Shown: positions 15,201-24,837, counted from the stretch's first letter. The stretch: 48,790 nucleotides of DNA from Actinophytocola sp036402745 (GCF_036402745.1 NZ_DASWSJ010000215.1:1-48790); one strand, 5' to 3'. Numbers and translations are program-made. Notes: a model not told the origin generated them from the letters alone.

Positions 15201-17165
15201 TCAACCGCGGCGTTGGTCCATCTTGTACAGCCGGCGCCAGTTGTCGCGGCTGGTCAGCTGGGGCACGGCGGCCCGATACTCCTCGCGCAGGCCCGGCACC
15301 TCGGCGATCAGCCGGCGGACGAGCCGCGCGGTCTGCTTGGCCAGCTTCACCGTGGTCTCGCGGTCCCGCCGCCGCAGCCGGACGCCGCCCTGCGAGCCGT
15401 CCGTGACGACGACCGTGTCGAACTGGGACACGTGCCACCACGTCGCGTCCTTCTGCGCCACCGCGCCGACCGGGTGGACCGTGCGGCCCATCGCCAGGTA
15501 CGCGAGCCGCTTGAGCATGACCAGCCGGTTGCGGCTCGGCTTGGGCCCTGCCTGCACCAGCGGGATCGCGCCGGGCTTGAGGCCGGGGACGTCCGAGGCC
15601 GGATGCATCACCGTGTCCGGGTACTCGGCCCGCACCGCGTGGATCTCCTTGGCGGCGCCGGCACCCCCGTCGTGCAGGAACTCAGGCCCGCGCAGGAAGT
15701 CCTCGACGCCCTTGAGAATGGTGGCCGCGAGGCCGTACTGCATGGTCAGCAGGTACCGGCTGATCCGCGAGGTGATGACCCGGGCGGTGTGCTTGGGGTC
15801 GATCTCCGCGTGCAGCGTGCTGACGATCAAGGAGTTGCGGACCGCGAAATACTCGTTCCACTTGTCCGCGTCCTTCCAGTCGAAGTCCGCGTGCCACAGG
15901 CCGGCGCCGGGCAGGGTGACCGTGGCGAAGCCCTTGGCCCGCGCCCGGTAGCCGTACTCGACGTCGTCCCACTGGAAGAACAGCGGCAGCGGCAGGCCGA
16001 TCGCGGCCACGACCTCGGCCGGGATCAGGCAGGACCACCAGGCGTTGTAGTCGGCGTCGACCCGCCGGTCGCCGCGGTTGGGCTTGCCCGTGGGCACGCC
16101 GTCCTCGTCGAGCTCCTCACCGAGCAGGTCCACGTCGTCCAGCGCGTTCCGGACGACCTTGCCCGGCACGAGCTGGGCGAAGTCGGCGTACTCGGCGCCG
16201 GCGAGCAGCACGGTGGGGTGCAGCAGCCGCAGCATCTGGCCGCCGACGATCGTGGGCTCCGGCGTGCGGTTGGCGAACGCGGTGAGCCGGATGGCGATCT
16301 CGGGCTCGCACAGCACGTCGTCGTCCATGAACAGGAGGTTGGCGTGCTCGGCCTCCTTGTTGACCCGGCCGGCCTCGGTGACCTCGTACATCCCCCGGCC
16401 GAACCCGCCGGCACCGCCGAGGTTGGGCTGGCGCAGGTACTGCAGCCGCCCGTCGAGCGCCTTCTCGATGTCCGGGAACGCCGGCCGCGACGCGACCGTG
16501 TCGGTGCCCTGGTCGACCACGTAGATGGCGTCGAGCACGTCGAGCGTCTCGGCGTCGCCGGCCAGGGACTGCAACGTCTTCGTGCAGTCGTCGGCGCGGT
16601 TGTACGTGCAGATGACCACCGCGGTGGGGCGCAGCCGGTGCGGCGAGGCCACGGTCCAGCGCAGCCGCTCGACCACCAGGTCGTCGTCACCGGTGGAGAG
16701 CTGGACCCACAGGAAGCCGCCGTCGACGAACTTGTCGAGCACCGTGGTGAGCGTGACCGTCTGGCCGCGCAGGTCCTCGACGTCGCGGGCGGCGACCGTG
16801 CGGGTCTCGCCCTCGATGTCGGACGCGACAAGCGAGATGCGGCCCGAGCCGGTGACCGTGACCTCGACGTCGACCGAGTCGACGACCGTCCAGCGCTGCC
16901 AGTAGCTGGCCGGGAAGCGCCCGAAGTAGGTGTCCATGCTGACCTCGGAGCCGGCGTGGACGACGAGGCGCTGGCGCTCGCGGACCGCGTTGCCGAACAG
17001 GACCTGCGCGTACAGGTCGTCCGGGCAGACCGGGTCGGGGCCGCGGAAGAGGCCGCGCTGGGCGACGAGCCGGCCGCTGGGTGCGTGCTCGACGAGCCGC
17101 GCCTCGCCCTCGGCTGCCGGCTGCGCGGGTGCTGCGTCGCTGGTGGTCGGGCTGCTGGCGCGCAT
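15201..17165 (-). CDS. GlfT2-family galactofuranosyltransferase paralogue
   Basis: 654 residues with the full GlfT2 architecture: an N-terminal beta-sandwich (MDTYFGRFPASYWQRWTVVDSVDVEV near 100-125), the GT-A core AVVICTYNRADDCTKTL, NLGGAGGFGRGMYE, the metal site LLFMDDDVL, the second acidic motif QWDDVEYGYR, WHADFDWKD and a C-terminal helical part. It lacks the PLDVRxLYLxE and HxMGEVVD signatures shared by mycobacterial GlfT2 and the gene at 11066, so it is a diverged paralogue. It could extend the galactan with another linkage or another furanose. The ATG at 17165 has GGAGG 11 bases upstream. The secreted RCC1 gene ends 102 bases before it on the same strand. Confidence 0.85.
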   Translation of the reverse strand: MRASSPTTSDAAPAQPAAEGEARLVEHAPSGRLVAQRGLFRGPDPVCPDDLYAQVLFGNAVRERQRLVVHAGSEVSMDTYFGRFPASYWQRWTVVDSVDVEVTVTGSGRISLVASDIEGETRTVAARDVEDLRGQTVTLTTVLDKFVDGGFLWVQLSTGDDDLVVERLRWTVASPHRLRPTAVVICTYNRADDCTKTLQSLAGDAETLDVLDAIYVVDQGTDTVASRPAFPDIEKALDGRLQYLRQPNLGGAGGFGRGMYEVTEAGRVNKEAEHANLLFMDDDVLCEPEIAIRLTAFANRTPEPTIVGGQMLRLLHPTVLLAGAEYADFAQLVPGKVVRNALDDVDLLGEELDEDGVPTGKPNRGDRRVDADYNAWWSCLIPAEVVAAIGLPLPLFFQWDDVEYGYRARAKGFATVTLPGAGLWHADFDWKDADKWNEYFAVRNSLIVSTLHAEIDPKHTARVITSRISRYLLTMQYGLAATILKGVEDFLRGPEFLHDGGAGAAKEIHAVRAEYPDTVMHPASDVPGLKPGAIPLVQAGPKPSRNRLVMLKRLAYLAMGRTVHPVGAVAQKDATWWHVSQFDTVVVTDGSQGGVRLRRRDRETTVKLAKQTARLVRRLIAEVPGLREEYRAAVPQLTSRDNWRRLYKMDQRRG

Positions 17166-17267
17166 TCGAGTTCGTTCCTCCAGGGGGCTTCGTCTGGTCG
17201 GCAGCCTACCTGCGGCCAAGTATCTGATCACTGTTAGGTCACGACCGGCGGGCCCGTCGCCGGGCTT

Positions 17268-19751
17268 CTACCGGACGGCGAGGGAGTTCGACCCGCCCGC
17301 GCCGATCGCGCTCACCCCGGTCAGGCCGGGCACCTGGGTGGGGCCGCTGCGCGGGGTGTTCGGGCCGGGCACGCCGAGCTGGCCGACGTCGTTGGCACCG
17401 AACGCCCAGACCGTGCCGTCGCTCTTGCGCACCTGCGCGAAGTCGACACCGGCGACGACGTCGGTCACGTCCACCAGGTTGGGCACGAGCACCGGCGCGG
17501 CCGCCCCGCCACCGAGGTCGCCGCCCCAGCCGAGCTGGCCCTTGTCGTTGCTGCCCCACGACACGAGCCGGCCCTCCGCGGTGACCGCGTAGCTCGCCGT
17601 GCCGCCGCCGGGGGCGATCTTGGTGACCCCGGCCAGGCCCGGCACCTTCACCGGCGACACCGCGACGCAGTTCGGGCCGGCCGGGTTCGGGTAACAGGCG
17701 TCGCCGCCGGGCGTGCCGAGCCCGAGCTCGCCCTCCGCGTTCCAGCCCCACGCCCAGACCGTGCCGTCGGACCTGATCGCGTACGCGGCGTTCAGCGTGG
17801 CCTCGATGTCCACCACGCCGTCGAGCCCGGGTACCTGGACCGGCACGTCGGCGCGGCAGCCCGCGGCCACCGGCACCAGGTCGCAGCCGGTGCCGTACTG
17901 GCCGTTGCCCAGCGAGGCGCCGTTGGCGCCCCAGGCCCAGACCGTGCCGTCGGCGCGCAGCGCGTACCCGGTGCTGTAGCCCGCGGCGATGTCGACCACG
18001 TCCGCCGGGAGCGAGACCTCGGTCGGGTTGGCCGTGTTCTGGTGCACGTAGTCACCGATCGAGCCGTCCTCGCCGTACCCCCAGGCGAGCACCCGGCCCG
18101 AGGCGTCCCGGGCGTAGGCGGTGTAGGCACCGGACACGATCTGCTGGACGCCGGTCAGGTCGGGCACCCGGTTCGGCGCCGGGCCCGAGCCGTACGGAAG
18201 GCCGTTGCCGAGGCCCATGAGCTCGTTGGAGCCCCAGGCCCAGACCGCGCCCTCGGCGTCCACGGCGTACCCGTTGAGCAGGCCGGCGGTCACCGCGGTG
18301 ACGCCGGAGGGCCCGTCGAGCCTGCCCGGGGCGGCGGAGAAGCCGCCGGTGGTGCCGACCCCGAGCTGCCCGTCGAGGTTGTCGCCCCAGGTGTGCACGC
18401 AGGCCGCGGCGCACGCGGGCGGCGCGGGCGCGAAGTAGCCGGCGAGGTCGGTGATCAGGTTCGCCCGCCCCGCGTTGTTGTAGAAGCTCACCTGCAGCGG
18501 GCCCGGGCTCAGCCGCACGGTGGTCAGGTTCGACGCGGTCTGGCCGGCGACCAGGTTCAGGTTGGACACCCCCGGCCGCGAGGTGTCCGCCGGCCACGCG
18601 GTCAGGTAGGTCGACCGCGTGCCCGCGAGGCCGGTGAGGTTGAACACCGCGGCCGTGGCCGCCGTCGGCAGCTCCGTGGCGAAGGTGAGCGTGCCGAAGG
18701 CTCCGCCGTCGAGCCCCTGGTTGCCCGGCCGGGAGTCGAAGAGCCGCTTCGGGGTCAGCTGGTAGAACGCGCCGCCCCGGGTCGGGTCGTAGTAGCCGGC
18801 CAGGTCGGCCATCAGGTGGGTCGTGCCCGCGTTGTTGAAGAAGTTGACGCCACGGTTCGTGCCCAGCGGCACGGTGACCTGGTTCGGCGTGACCTCGCCG
18901 GCGACGAGGTTCAGGTTCGACGCGTTCGGGCGGGCGGCGCCGGTGGGCCACGCGGTCACGTAGGTGGCCGCGGTCGGCGTGACGCCGGTCAGGTTGACCG
19001 TGACCGCGGTGGCCGTCGCCGGCACCTGGCCGGCCAGGCTCACCGTCCGGCTGGCGCCAGGGCCCAGCGGCAGGTTGGCGACCTTGGTGTTGAGCACCCG
19101 GACCGGGTTGACCGCGGTGTACCGGGAGCCGGCACCCGGCGCGTAGTAGCCGGCGAGGTCGGCGAGCAGGTTGGTGTTGCCGGCGTTGTTGTAGAGGTCG
19201 ACGCCGCGGTTCGCGCCGAGCCCGACGGTCACCGCGTTCGGCCGGGTGGTCCCCGCGCCCACGTTGATGTTGGAGACGTTGGGGCGCGCGGAGGCGGCCG
19301 GCCAGACCGTCACGTAGGTCGCCGCGGTCGTCACCGAGGTCACGTTCAGCACCACGGCGGTCGCGTCGGCCGGGACCCGCGGGCTCAGGTCCAGCCTGAT
19401 CGTCCCGCGGGCGGGCACCGGGCGTTTCGGGGCGCCGATGCCGTTGCGGGTGTCGAGCACGCGCACCGGGGTCTGCGCCGTGAACCCGGAGCCGCCGGAC
19501 CCGACGGCCGTGGCCGCGGGTTCCGCCGCCTTCGCGTTCGCGGCCGGCGCGTCGGCCGCCTGCCGGTCGAGCGTGCCGGCGGCCGCCGCGCTCCTGGCGG
19601 CGGGCAGGCTCAGCGGCCGGAACGCCCCGTCCGTCACGGCCGGCAGCGCCCGCGCCCCGGGTGCCGCCGCGCCGGCGGCCGGGCCCGACCCGGCGGCCAG
19701 CGCGGCCGCGAGGCCGAGCAGCGCGACGACGCTCCTACTTCCCTGCCGCAA
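17268..19751 (-). CDS. Secreted protein: three VRVLDTR repeats plus RCC1-like beta-propeller (copy 1)
   Basis: 827 residues. A signal peptide (about 1-29) and Ala-rich spacer precede three homologous 115-residue domains at about 91-204, 211-323 and 329-442. Each opens with a V-R-V-L-D-T-R-like strand, contains 'RPNxSNxNxxxGxxxxNxVTVxLG' and ends 'NNAGxTxLxADLAGYYxP'. An RCC1-type propeller follows from 451 to the end (WGDNLDGQLGVGTTGG, VWAWGSNELMGLGNG and similar). Two blades carry C-x8-C loops that could be disulfides. A TTG start is chosen because AAGGAG lies 7 bases upstream and no better start exists. The stop of the LGFP gene is 21 bases upstream, so they form an operon. Likely an extracellular binding protein; ligand unknown. 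Confidence 0.85.
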   Translation of the reverse strand: MRQGSRSVVALLGLAAALAAGSGPAAGAAAPGARALPAVTDGAFRPLSLPAARSAAAAGTLDRQAADAPAANAKAAEPAATAVGSGGSGFTAQTPVRVLDTRNGIGAPKRPVPARGTIRLDLSPRVPADATAVVLNVTSVTTAATYVTVWPAASARPNVSNINVGAGTTRPNAVTVGLGANRGVDLYNNAGNTNLLADLAGYYAPGAGSRYTAVNPVRVLNTKVANLPLGPGASRTVSLAGQVPATATAVTVNLTGVTPTAATYVTAWPTGAARPNASNLNLVAGEVTPNQVTVPLGTNRGVNFFNNAGTTHLMADLAGYYDPTRGGAFYQLTPKRLFDSRPGNQGLDGGAFGTLTFATELPTAATAAVFNLTGLAGTRSTYLTAWPADTSRPGVSNLNLVAGQTASNLTTVRLSPGPLQVSFYNNAGRANLITDLAGYFAPAPPACAAACVHTWGDNLDGQLGVGTTGGFSAAPGRLDGPSGVTAVTAGLLNGYAVDAEGAVWAWGSNELMGLGNGLPYGSGPAPNRVPDLTGVQQIVSGAYTAYARDASGRVLAWGYGEDGSIGDYVHQNTANPTEVSLPADVVDIAAGYSTGYALRADGTVWAWGANGASLGNGQYGTGCDLVPVAAGCRADVPVQVPGLDGVVDIEATLNAAYAIRSDGTVWAWGWNAEGELGLGTPGGDACYPNPAGPNCVAVSPVKVPGLAGVTKIAPGGGTASYAVTAEGRLVSWGSNDKGQLGWGGDLGGGAAAPVLVPNLVDVTDVVAGVDFAQVRKSDGTVWAFGANDVGQLGVPGPNTPRSGPTQVPGLTGVSAIGAGGSNSLAVR

Positions 19752-19772
19752 TGCCGTGCTCCTTGAACCTTC

Positions 19773-22649
19773 TCAGTAACGCCGGTCGGTCACCTGGTGG
19801 GTGGCGGCGTTGTAGACGATGTAGCCCCACTGGAAGTTCGACCGCCTGCCGCCCGCGACCGCGTACTCGTCGCTCGTCGGGTAGCCGAGGTAGGACCGCT
19901 CCCAGCCCAGCTGCGCCCACCGGGTCCGGATGCCGCCCTCGACGCTCCACGCGCCGGTGCCGGAACTCCAGAAGATCGAGCCGCGCTGGAAGTGGTTGTA
20001 GACGCCCCTGCCGTCGAGCAGCCGGGTCTCGTCGGTGGTCGGGAAGCCGAGCCTGGCCGCGCCGCCGAGCGCGTTCCACTTGGCCAGGATCGCGCCGGTC
20101 AGCTCGTGCGCGCCCACGCCGGGCACGTAGAAGATGGACCCGCTCTGGAAGTGGCTGTAGCGCCCACTCACCGCGCCGGCCTCGTCGGTCCGCGGGTAGC
20201 CGAGCCGGGACTTGTCCGCGCCGAGTGCCCAGTACCGCTGGAAGATCGCGCCGGCGACCGGGTGCGTGCCCGCGTTCGGGTGCCAGTAGAAGCCCTGCCC
20301 GCCGGCCAGCAGGTTGAACGCGCCGCCGTTCGCACCGGCCGTCTCGTCGGTGGTCGGCAGCCCGTACCTCAGGTGCCCGCCGAGCTGGAGGTACCGGGTG
20401 AGGATGCCGCCGAACATCGCGTGCGCGCCGGTGGCCTGGGACCAGTAGATCCGGCCGCCGGCGTAGGTCCGCCAGCGGACCTTCGCGTCGCCCTGCTCGA
20501 CGTCGGTCGGGGCGCCGAGCCGGCCCCGCACGGCCGCGTCGGCGTTGTAGCGCCGGTCGATCGGGGTCAGGTAGGTCACCTGGATGGTCTGGTCGGCGTC
20601 CGGCAGGGTCAGCTGGCGCACCCGGTCGGTGCTGCCGTCGCCCCACTTGTCGAACGTGGCGACGCCGTTGAGCGCGGCCTCCGGCGCGATGATCGTCAGC
20701 GGGGTGCCGACGGTGAACAGGCCCGAGTCGGTCTGCTCGGCGCCGATGGTGAAGCCGGCCGGCGCGTTGGTCTGGATGGTGACCCGGCGCTGCTTGGGGT
20801 GGACCACGAACGTCTCGGTGGTCGTCGCGCCCTTGCTGTCGGTCGCGATCGCGGTGACCTCGAGCCGGCTGTCGCCCGGGTGGCCGGCGAAGGACAGCCG
20901 GAACTGCGGGCCCTGCTGCTGGTCGCCCGGGTGCAGGTGGCAGTCGGTGACGTCGAGGCAGTGGTTCACCACCGACGACCAGCTCACCTGGACCGGGCCG
21001 TCCTCGGCGTCGGCGGCGGTGGCGTCGGCGGCGATGACCTCGCCGACCGCGAACGTGTGGTTCGGGTCGGGCGCCTGCATCGAGAGCGTGGGCGCGTGGT
21101 TGCCCGGGTAGATCGTCGCGTCGGCGGTGCCGGCCGCGCCGGCCGGGTCCTTGGCGGTGAGCCGGACCGTGAAGCTCTCGCCGGCCGGGTAGGTGTGGCT
21201 GGGTCGCGGCCCGGTCCCGGTGGTGCCGTCGCCGAAGTCCCAGGTGTAGGCCGGCTCGTCGCCGTTGGGGTCGGTGGTGTCGGTCGCGTCGAAGGCCACC
21301 GTGCGGGTCGCCGGGTCCACAGTGGACTTGATCACGGGGACCGGCGCGGCGTTGCCCGGCGCGTAGGTGATGCGGCGGATCTTGGCCGAGCCGATGTCGG
21401 CGTAGACGATGTCACCGCCGGTGGGCACGCTGCCGAACTTGACGGGCGCGCCGATGCCCGCGCCGAAGCCGCCCCCCTCCGGGGGCGTGGTCACCTGGCC
21501 GGCCGAGTTGTAGGCCATCGACCAGATCGTCTTGTCGGTGTAGTCGCCGAAGAAGTACCGGCCGCGATACTCCTGCGGGTAGGTCGTGCCGGTGTAGATC
21601 AGACCACCGGTGACGCTGCTGCCGCCGACGTGCGGGTAGGAGTACATCGGGCTCGTCGTGGTCTTGCCGGCGCACCCGGGCATGTCGCGCCAGCCCGCGG
21701 ACTGCTCGTTGCCCTCCCAGCACGGCCAGCCGTAGGTGTTGCCGGGAGAGATGAGGTTGATCTCCTCGATGCGGCCGTTGCCGACGTCGCCGACGACCGG
21801 GCGGCCGGTGCCGGGCTCGAGGCTCACCCGGAACGGGCTGCGGAACCCGTTGGCGTAGACCATGCCGCGCACGGCGCGCGGGCTGGCGGCGTTGTAGTAC
21901 GGGTTGCCCGGCACGCCGGAGCCGTCCGGCCGCAGGTGCAGGAGCTTGCCGTGCGGGTCGTCGTTGTTCAGCGCGCGCAGGGCGAGCGGGTCGGCGCCGC
22001 GCCAGTCGGAGTTGTCGCCGATGGTCACCCACAGCGTGCCGTCCTGGGCGGCGACCAGCCCGGAGATGCTGTGCACGTTGCTGTCGCCGGTGGTCTGCAG
22101 GATCGTCTGCTCGCCGGTGAGGCCGGTGGGCGTGCCGTCGGCGCCGGTGGTGACCGTCCACTTGGACAGCCGCAGCACGCCGAAGGAGCCGGAGCCCGCG
22201 CCGGTGCTCGAGACCGCGCGTGCCGAGTAGAGCGTCTTGCTCGTCTGGTAGTCGGGGGCGATGGCGATGCCGAGGAGGCCGAGGTCGCCGGTGCCGTTGG
22301 TCGCCATGGTGGCGATCTGGCGCGGCGTGCCCGTCCGGGGGACGTAGGTGACCTTGCCGTACTTGCCGGCGGCCAGGAGGCTCTCGTCCGGCAGGTAGAC
22401 GAAGTCGGTCAGCATGTCGCCCGGGTCGGCGCCCGCCGGCGGGCGCAGGCCGGTGACGATGTCCCTGAGCACGAAGCCCGGCTTCAGCGACGGCGCCGCG
22501 GCCTCGGCCGACGGCGTCTGGGTGGCCACGACGACCCCGGCGACCGCCGCGAGGGCGGCCGCGAGCGCGACTAACCGACGTGGACCTGGCAAGACGACCC
22601 CCAAGGTGATGAACATCGATAACCCGACGTGGGTATCTGGCTTTCTCAT
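19773..22649 (-). CDS. Secreted sugar-dehydrogenase-like propeller with PKD and five LGFP repeats
   Basis: 958 residues. Signal peptide to about residue 50. A glucose/sorbosone dehydrogenase-like beta-propeller (about 55-430; LLGIAIAPDY, HSISGLVAAQDGTLWVTIGDNSD, PHGKLLHLRPDG, YANGFRSPFRVSLEP, GDVGNGRIEEINLI) is followed by a PKD domain (about 436-515; YTWDFGDGTTGTG and SHTYPAG), further Ig-like segments, and five LGFP repeats from about 700 to the end (LGAPTDVE, YGLPTTDE, LGYPRTDE, LGFPTTDE, LGYPTSDE). LGFP repeats occur in wall-associated proteins such as corynebacterial PS1 and are proposed to bind the cell wall. The enzyme would oxidise a sugar at the cell surface using PQQ, but PQQ use is inferred. 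The ATG at 22649 is used; M12 (22616) is also possible. Confidence 0.85.
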   Translation of the reverse strand: MRKPDTHVGLSMFITLGVVLPGPRRLVALAAALAAVAGVVVATQTPSAEAAAPSLKPGFVLRDIVTGLRPPAGADPGDMLTDFVYLPDESLLAAGKYGKVTYVPRTGTPRQIATMATNGTGDLGLLGIAIAPDYQTSKTLYSARAVSSTGAGSGSFGVLRLSKWTVTTGADGTPTGLTGEQTILQTTGDSNVHSISGLVAAQDGTLWVTIGDNSDWRGADPLALRALNNDDPHGKLLHLRPDGSGVPGNPYYNAASPRAVRGMVYANGFRSPFRVSLEPGTGRPVVGDVGNGRIEEINLISPGNTYGWPCWEGNEQSAGWRDMPGCAGKTTTSPMYSYPHVGGSSVTGGLIYTGTTYPQEYRGRYFFGDYTDKTIWSMAYNSAGQVTTPPEGGGFGAGIGAPVKFGSVPTGGDIVYADIGSAKIRRITYAPGNAAPVPVIKSTVDPATRTVAFDATDTTDPNGDEPAYTWDFGDGTTGTGPRPSHTYPAGESFTVRLTAKDPAGAAGTADATIYPGNHAPTLSMQAPDPNHTFAVGEVIAADATAADAEDGPVQVSWSSVVNHCLDVTDCHLHPGDQQQGPQFRLSFAGHPGDSRLEVTAIATDSKGATTTETFVVHPKQRRVTIQTNAPAGFTIGAEQTDSGLFTVGTPLTIIAPEAALNGVATFDKWGDGSTDRVRQLTLPDADQTIQVTYLTPIDRRYNADAAVRGRLGAPTDVEQGDAKVRWRTYAGGRIYWSQATGAHAMFGGILTRYLQLGGHLRYGLPTTDETAGANGGAFNLLAGGQGFYWHPNAGTHPVAGAIFQRYWALGADKSRLGYPRTDEAGAVSGRYSHFQSGSIFYVPGVGAHELTGAILAKWNALGGAARLGFPTTDETRLLDGRGVYNHFQRGSIFWSSGTGAWSVEGGIRTRWAQLGWERSYLGYPTSDEYAVAGGRRSNFQWGYIVYNAATHQVTDRRY

Positions 22650-22654
22650 CGCCT

Positions 22655-22680
22655 GATTGGGGATATTGTTTCGCCCAATC
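22655..22680. promoter_or_regulatory. AT-richer divergent promoter region with an inverted repeat
   Basis: A GATTGGG-N12-CCCAATC inverted repeat sits in the divergent region between the LGFP gene (start 22649) and the DUF6541-like gene (start about 22797). The surrounding 60 bases are clearly less GC-rich than the rest of the window. It is a candidate operator; the regulator is unknown. Confidence 0.4.
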
Positions 22681-22796
22681 GTGTGATGGCGGACAAATTT
22701 AAGCGGATTGTCGCCATCGGTGCCGAAGGTGGTGGCACGCGGGCTCGGTGGGTGGCCGAGGGCAGCCGGTCACCTCGCGATCGCTATGGTGCGCGC

Positions 22797-24773
22797 GTGG
22801 TCCTCTCCATCGGCGACGCCGGCCTGATCCTGCTTTACCTAGCCGTTCTGTGGGTGCCGGGTGGGCTGCTCGGCCTGCTCGCGGGGCTGCGCGGGTGGAC
22901 CCTCGCGGCGGCCGCACCGCTGCTCACCTACACGGTCGCCGGGCTCACCGGGCCGTGGTCGGACGCGCTCGGCATCCGCTGGTCGGGGTGGACGTTCCTC
23001 GGCGGGCTGGTGTTGTTCGCGGCCGTCATCCTCGGCGTTCGGCTGCTGAGTGGGCGTGGGCCGGCGTTCCAGGCCGGTTCGGTGTGGCCGTGGCGGGCGC
23101 AGCTCGGCGTCGGGCTGTGCGTGGCCGCCGCCCTCGTGATCTCGATCACCGCGATCGCGGGTGGCATGGGCGGCCTGTCGAGCATCCCGCAGGACTGGGA
23201 CGCCGCCTGGCACGCCAACAACGTGCGGTGGATCGCCGACACCGGCGAGGGCGGCCTGTACTCGGCGAGCCAGCTCAACTGGTACGAGTCCAGCGCCGGG
23301 ATCTTCTACCCGAACGCGTACCACCTGGTCGCGGCCATGGTCTACAAGCTGTCCGGGGCGTCGGTGGTGGCCGTGCTCAACGCGCACACGGTGCTCATCC
23401 CCGCGATCACCGCGCTCGTCATGGTCGCGGTGGTGCGCCGCTTCGGCGGCCGCGCGATGCTCGCCGGCACCACGGCGCTGGTGATCGTCGCGACGACCAG
23501 CTTCTACGACATGCTCTGGCGCGGACCGCTGCTGCCGTTCGCGACGGGTGTCGCGTTCACGCCGCTGCTGCTGGTGCTGATGACGGACCTCCTCGAGGTG
23601 CGCGCCGAGCGCGGCTGGCGGCAGGCGCTGCTGCCCGGGCTCCTGTTCGGGTTCGCCGCGGCCGGCCTGATCACCGTGCACTCGTCGGCGACGTTCAACG
23701 TGCCGCTGTTCGCCCTCTGTGTCTTCGCGGTGCGCTGGTGGCGGGCGCCGCGGCGGGCCGTTCAGGACATCGTCACGCTGCTGCCGTTCGCCGTGCTGAT
23801 GGCGGTGCTCGCGGCGATGCAGCTGCAGGCCGCGCTGGGCAGCGGGGCGGACGTGCCCGGGGTGGACTGGCCCGCGCAGCACACGGTCGGCCATGCCATC
23901 GGCGACATCCTCACGTTCCAGCACGGCTCGGCGTTCCCGGAGTGGTGGCTCGCGGCCGCGCTCGCGGTCGGGCTCGCGTTCTTCGCCCGGCTCGGCGACC
24001 TGCGCTGGGTAGGCATCGCGGCGGCCGGGTTCGGGCTGCTGTTCGTCGTCGCGGCCGCCTACGACACCCCGTGGGCGAACGAGCTGACCCGGCCGTGGTG
24101 GAACGACCGGTGGCGGCTGATCGCGCTGACCGCGGTCCCGCTGGCGGTCATCGCCGCGCACGGTGTCGCCGAGACGCAGCGGATCGTGTCCGGCTGGGTG
24201 TCGGCGGCCGGCTCGCGGGTCGCGGTGGCCGGGCGGCCCGCGGTGGCCGGGATCGCCGCCGCCGTGGTGGTGCTGGCCGTGTTCGCCGTGCTGAGCAACG
24301 GGTTCTACGTCGGCCGCAACGAGCTGCGGATGGAGAACAACAGCGGCTCGCGCGGGCGGGCCGTGACGGCGGGCGAGGTCAAGGGCTACGAGGAGCTGGC
24401 GAAGATCGTGCCGCCCGGCGAGCGGGTGCTCAACGACCGCGGCGACGGGTCCGTGTGGATGTACGCGCTGGCCGGCGTGCACCCGGTGGCCGGCCACTAC
24501 GACGCGACGCTCACCGGCCCCGACGCCAACCTGCTGGCGAACGAGTTCAACGAGTACGACACGAACCCCGAGGTCCGCGCGGCGGCCAAGCGCCTGCACG
24601 TGGGCTACGTGACGATCGGGCGCGGCTTCCTGCGCCCGGGCGTCACCCGCCAGCCGGGCCTGACGAACCTGCAGAACGTGCGGGCGTTGACGCTGGTCTA
24701 CGAGTCCGACGACATCGTGATCTACCGCCTGAACGCCCCGGCCGACGAGGGCAAGGGCGACCAGGCCCGCTGA
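22797..24773 (+). CDS. DUF6541-like polytopic membrane protein, putative envelope glycosyltransferase
   Basis: 658 residues with about 12-14 hydrophobic helices and a soluble C-terminal part from about 520. The opening (LSIGDAGLILLYLAVLWVPGGLLGLLAGLRGW) and the loop QDWDAAWHANNVRWIADTGEGGLY, with its acidic D-W-D-A-x-W-H, are typical of DUF6541-like actinobacterial proteins. These have the look of GT-C glycosyltransferases that use lipid-linked sugars, with acidic residues in the first extracytoplasmic loop. The start is set at GTG 22797; an in-frame ATG at 22686 would add 37 basic residues before the first helix. It is divergent from the secreted LGFP gene and convergent with the next GT2 gene. 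Confidence 0.7.
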   Translation: MVLSIGDAGLILLYLAVLWVPGGLLGLLAGLRGWTLAAAAPLLTYTVAGLTGPWSDALGIRWSGWTFLGGLVLFAAVILGVRLLSGRGPAFQAGSVWPWRAQLGVGLCVAAALVISITAIAGGMGGLSSIPQDWDAAWHANNVRWIADTGEGGLYSASQLNWYESSAGIFYPNAYHLVAAMVYKLSGASVVAVLNAHTVLIPAITALVMVAVVRRFGGRAMLAGTTALVIVATTSFYDMLWRGPLLPFATGVAFTPLLLVLMTDLLEVRAERGWRQALLPGLLFGFAAAGLITVHSSATFNVPLFALCVFAVRWWRAPRRAVQDIVTLLPFAVLMAVLAAMQLQAALGSGADVPGVDWPAQHTVGHAIGDILTFQHGSAFPEWWLAAALAVGLAFFARLGDLRWVGIAAAGFGLLFVVAAAYDTPWANELTRPWWNDRWRLIALTAVPLAVIAAHGVAETQRIVSGWVSAAGSRVAVAGRPAVAGIAAAVVVLAVFAVLSNGFYVGRNELRMENNSGSRGRAVTAGEVKGYEELAKIVPPGERVLNDRGDGSVWMYALAGVHPVAGHYDATLTGPDANLLANEFNEYDTNPEVRAAAKRLHVGYVTIGRGFLRPGVTRQPGLTNLQNVRALTLVYESDDIVIYRLNAPADEGKGDQAR

Positions 24774-24837
24774 CCGCTACCGGCCGGTCATCGCTCTGGG
24801 CGGGGCCGAGATCTTCGCCACCGCGGCAGTCGCGACG

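Noticed and set aside
19797..22574. A 925-codon open frame on the plus strand opposite the LGFP gene
   Set aside because: It is a mirror of the minus-strand gene caused by high GC. Its product is a low-complexity R/G/V/A/D string without domains, while the opposite strand has clear domains and a signal peptide.
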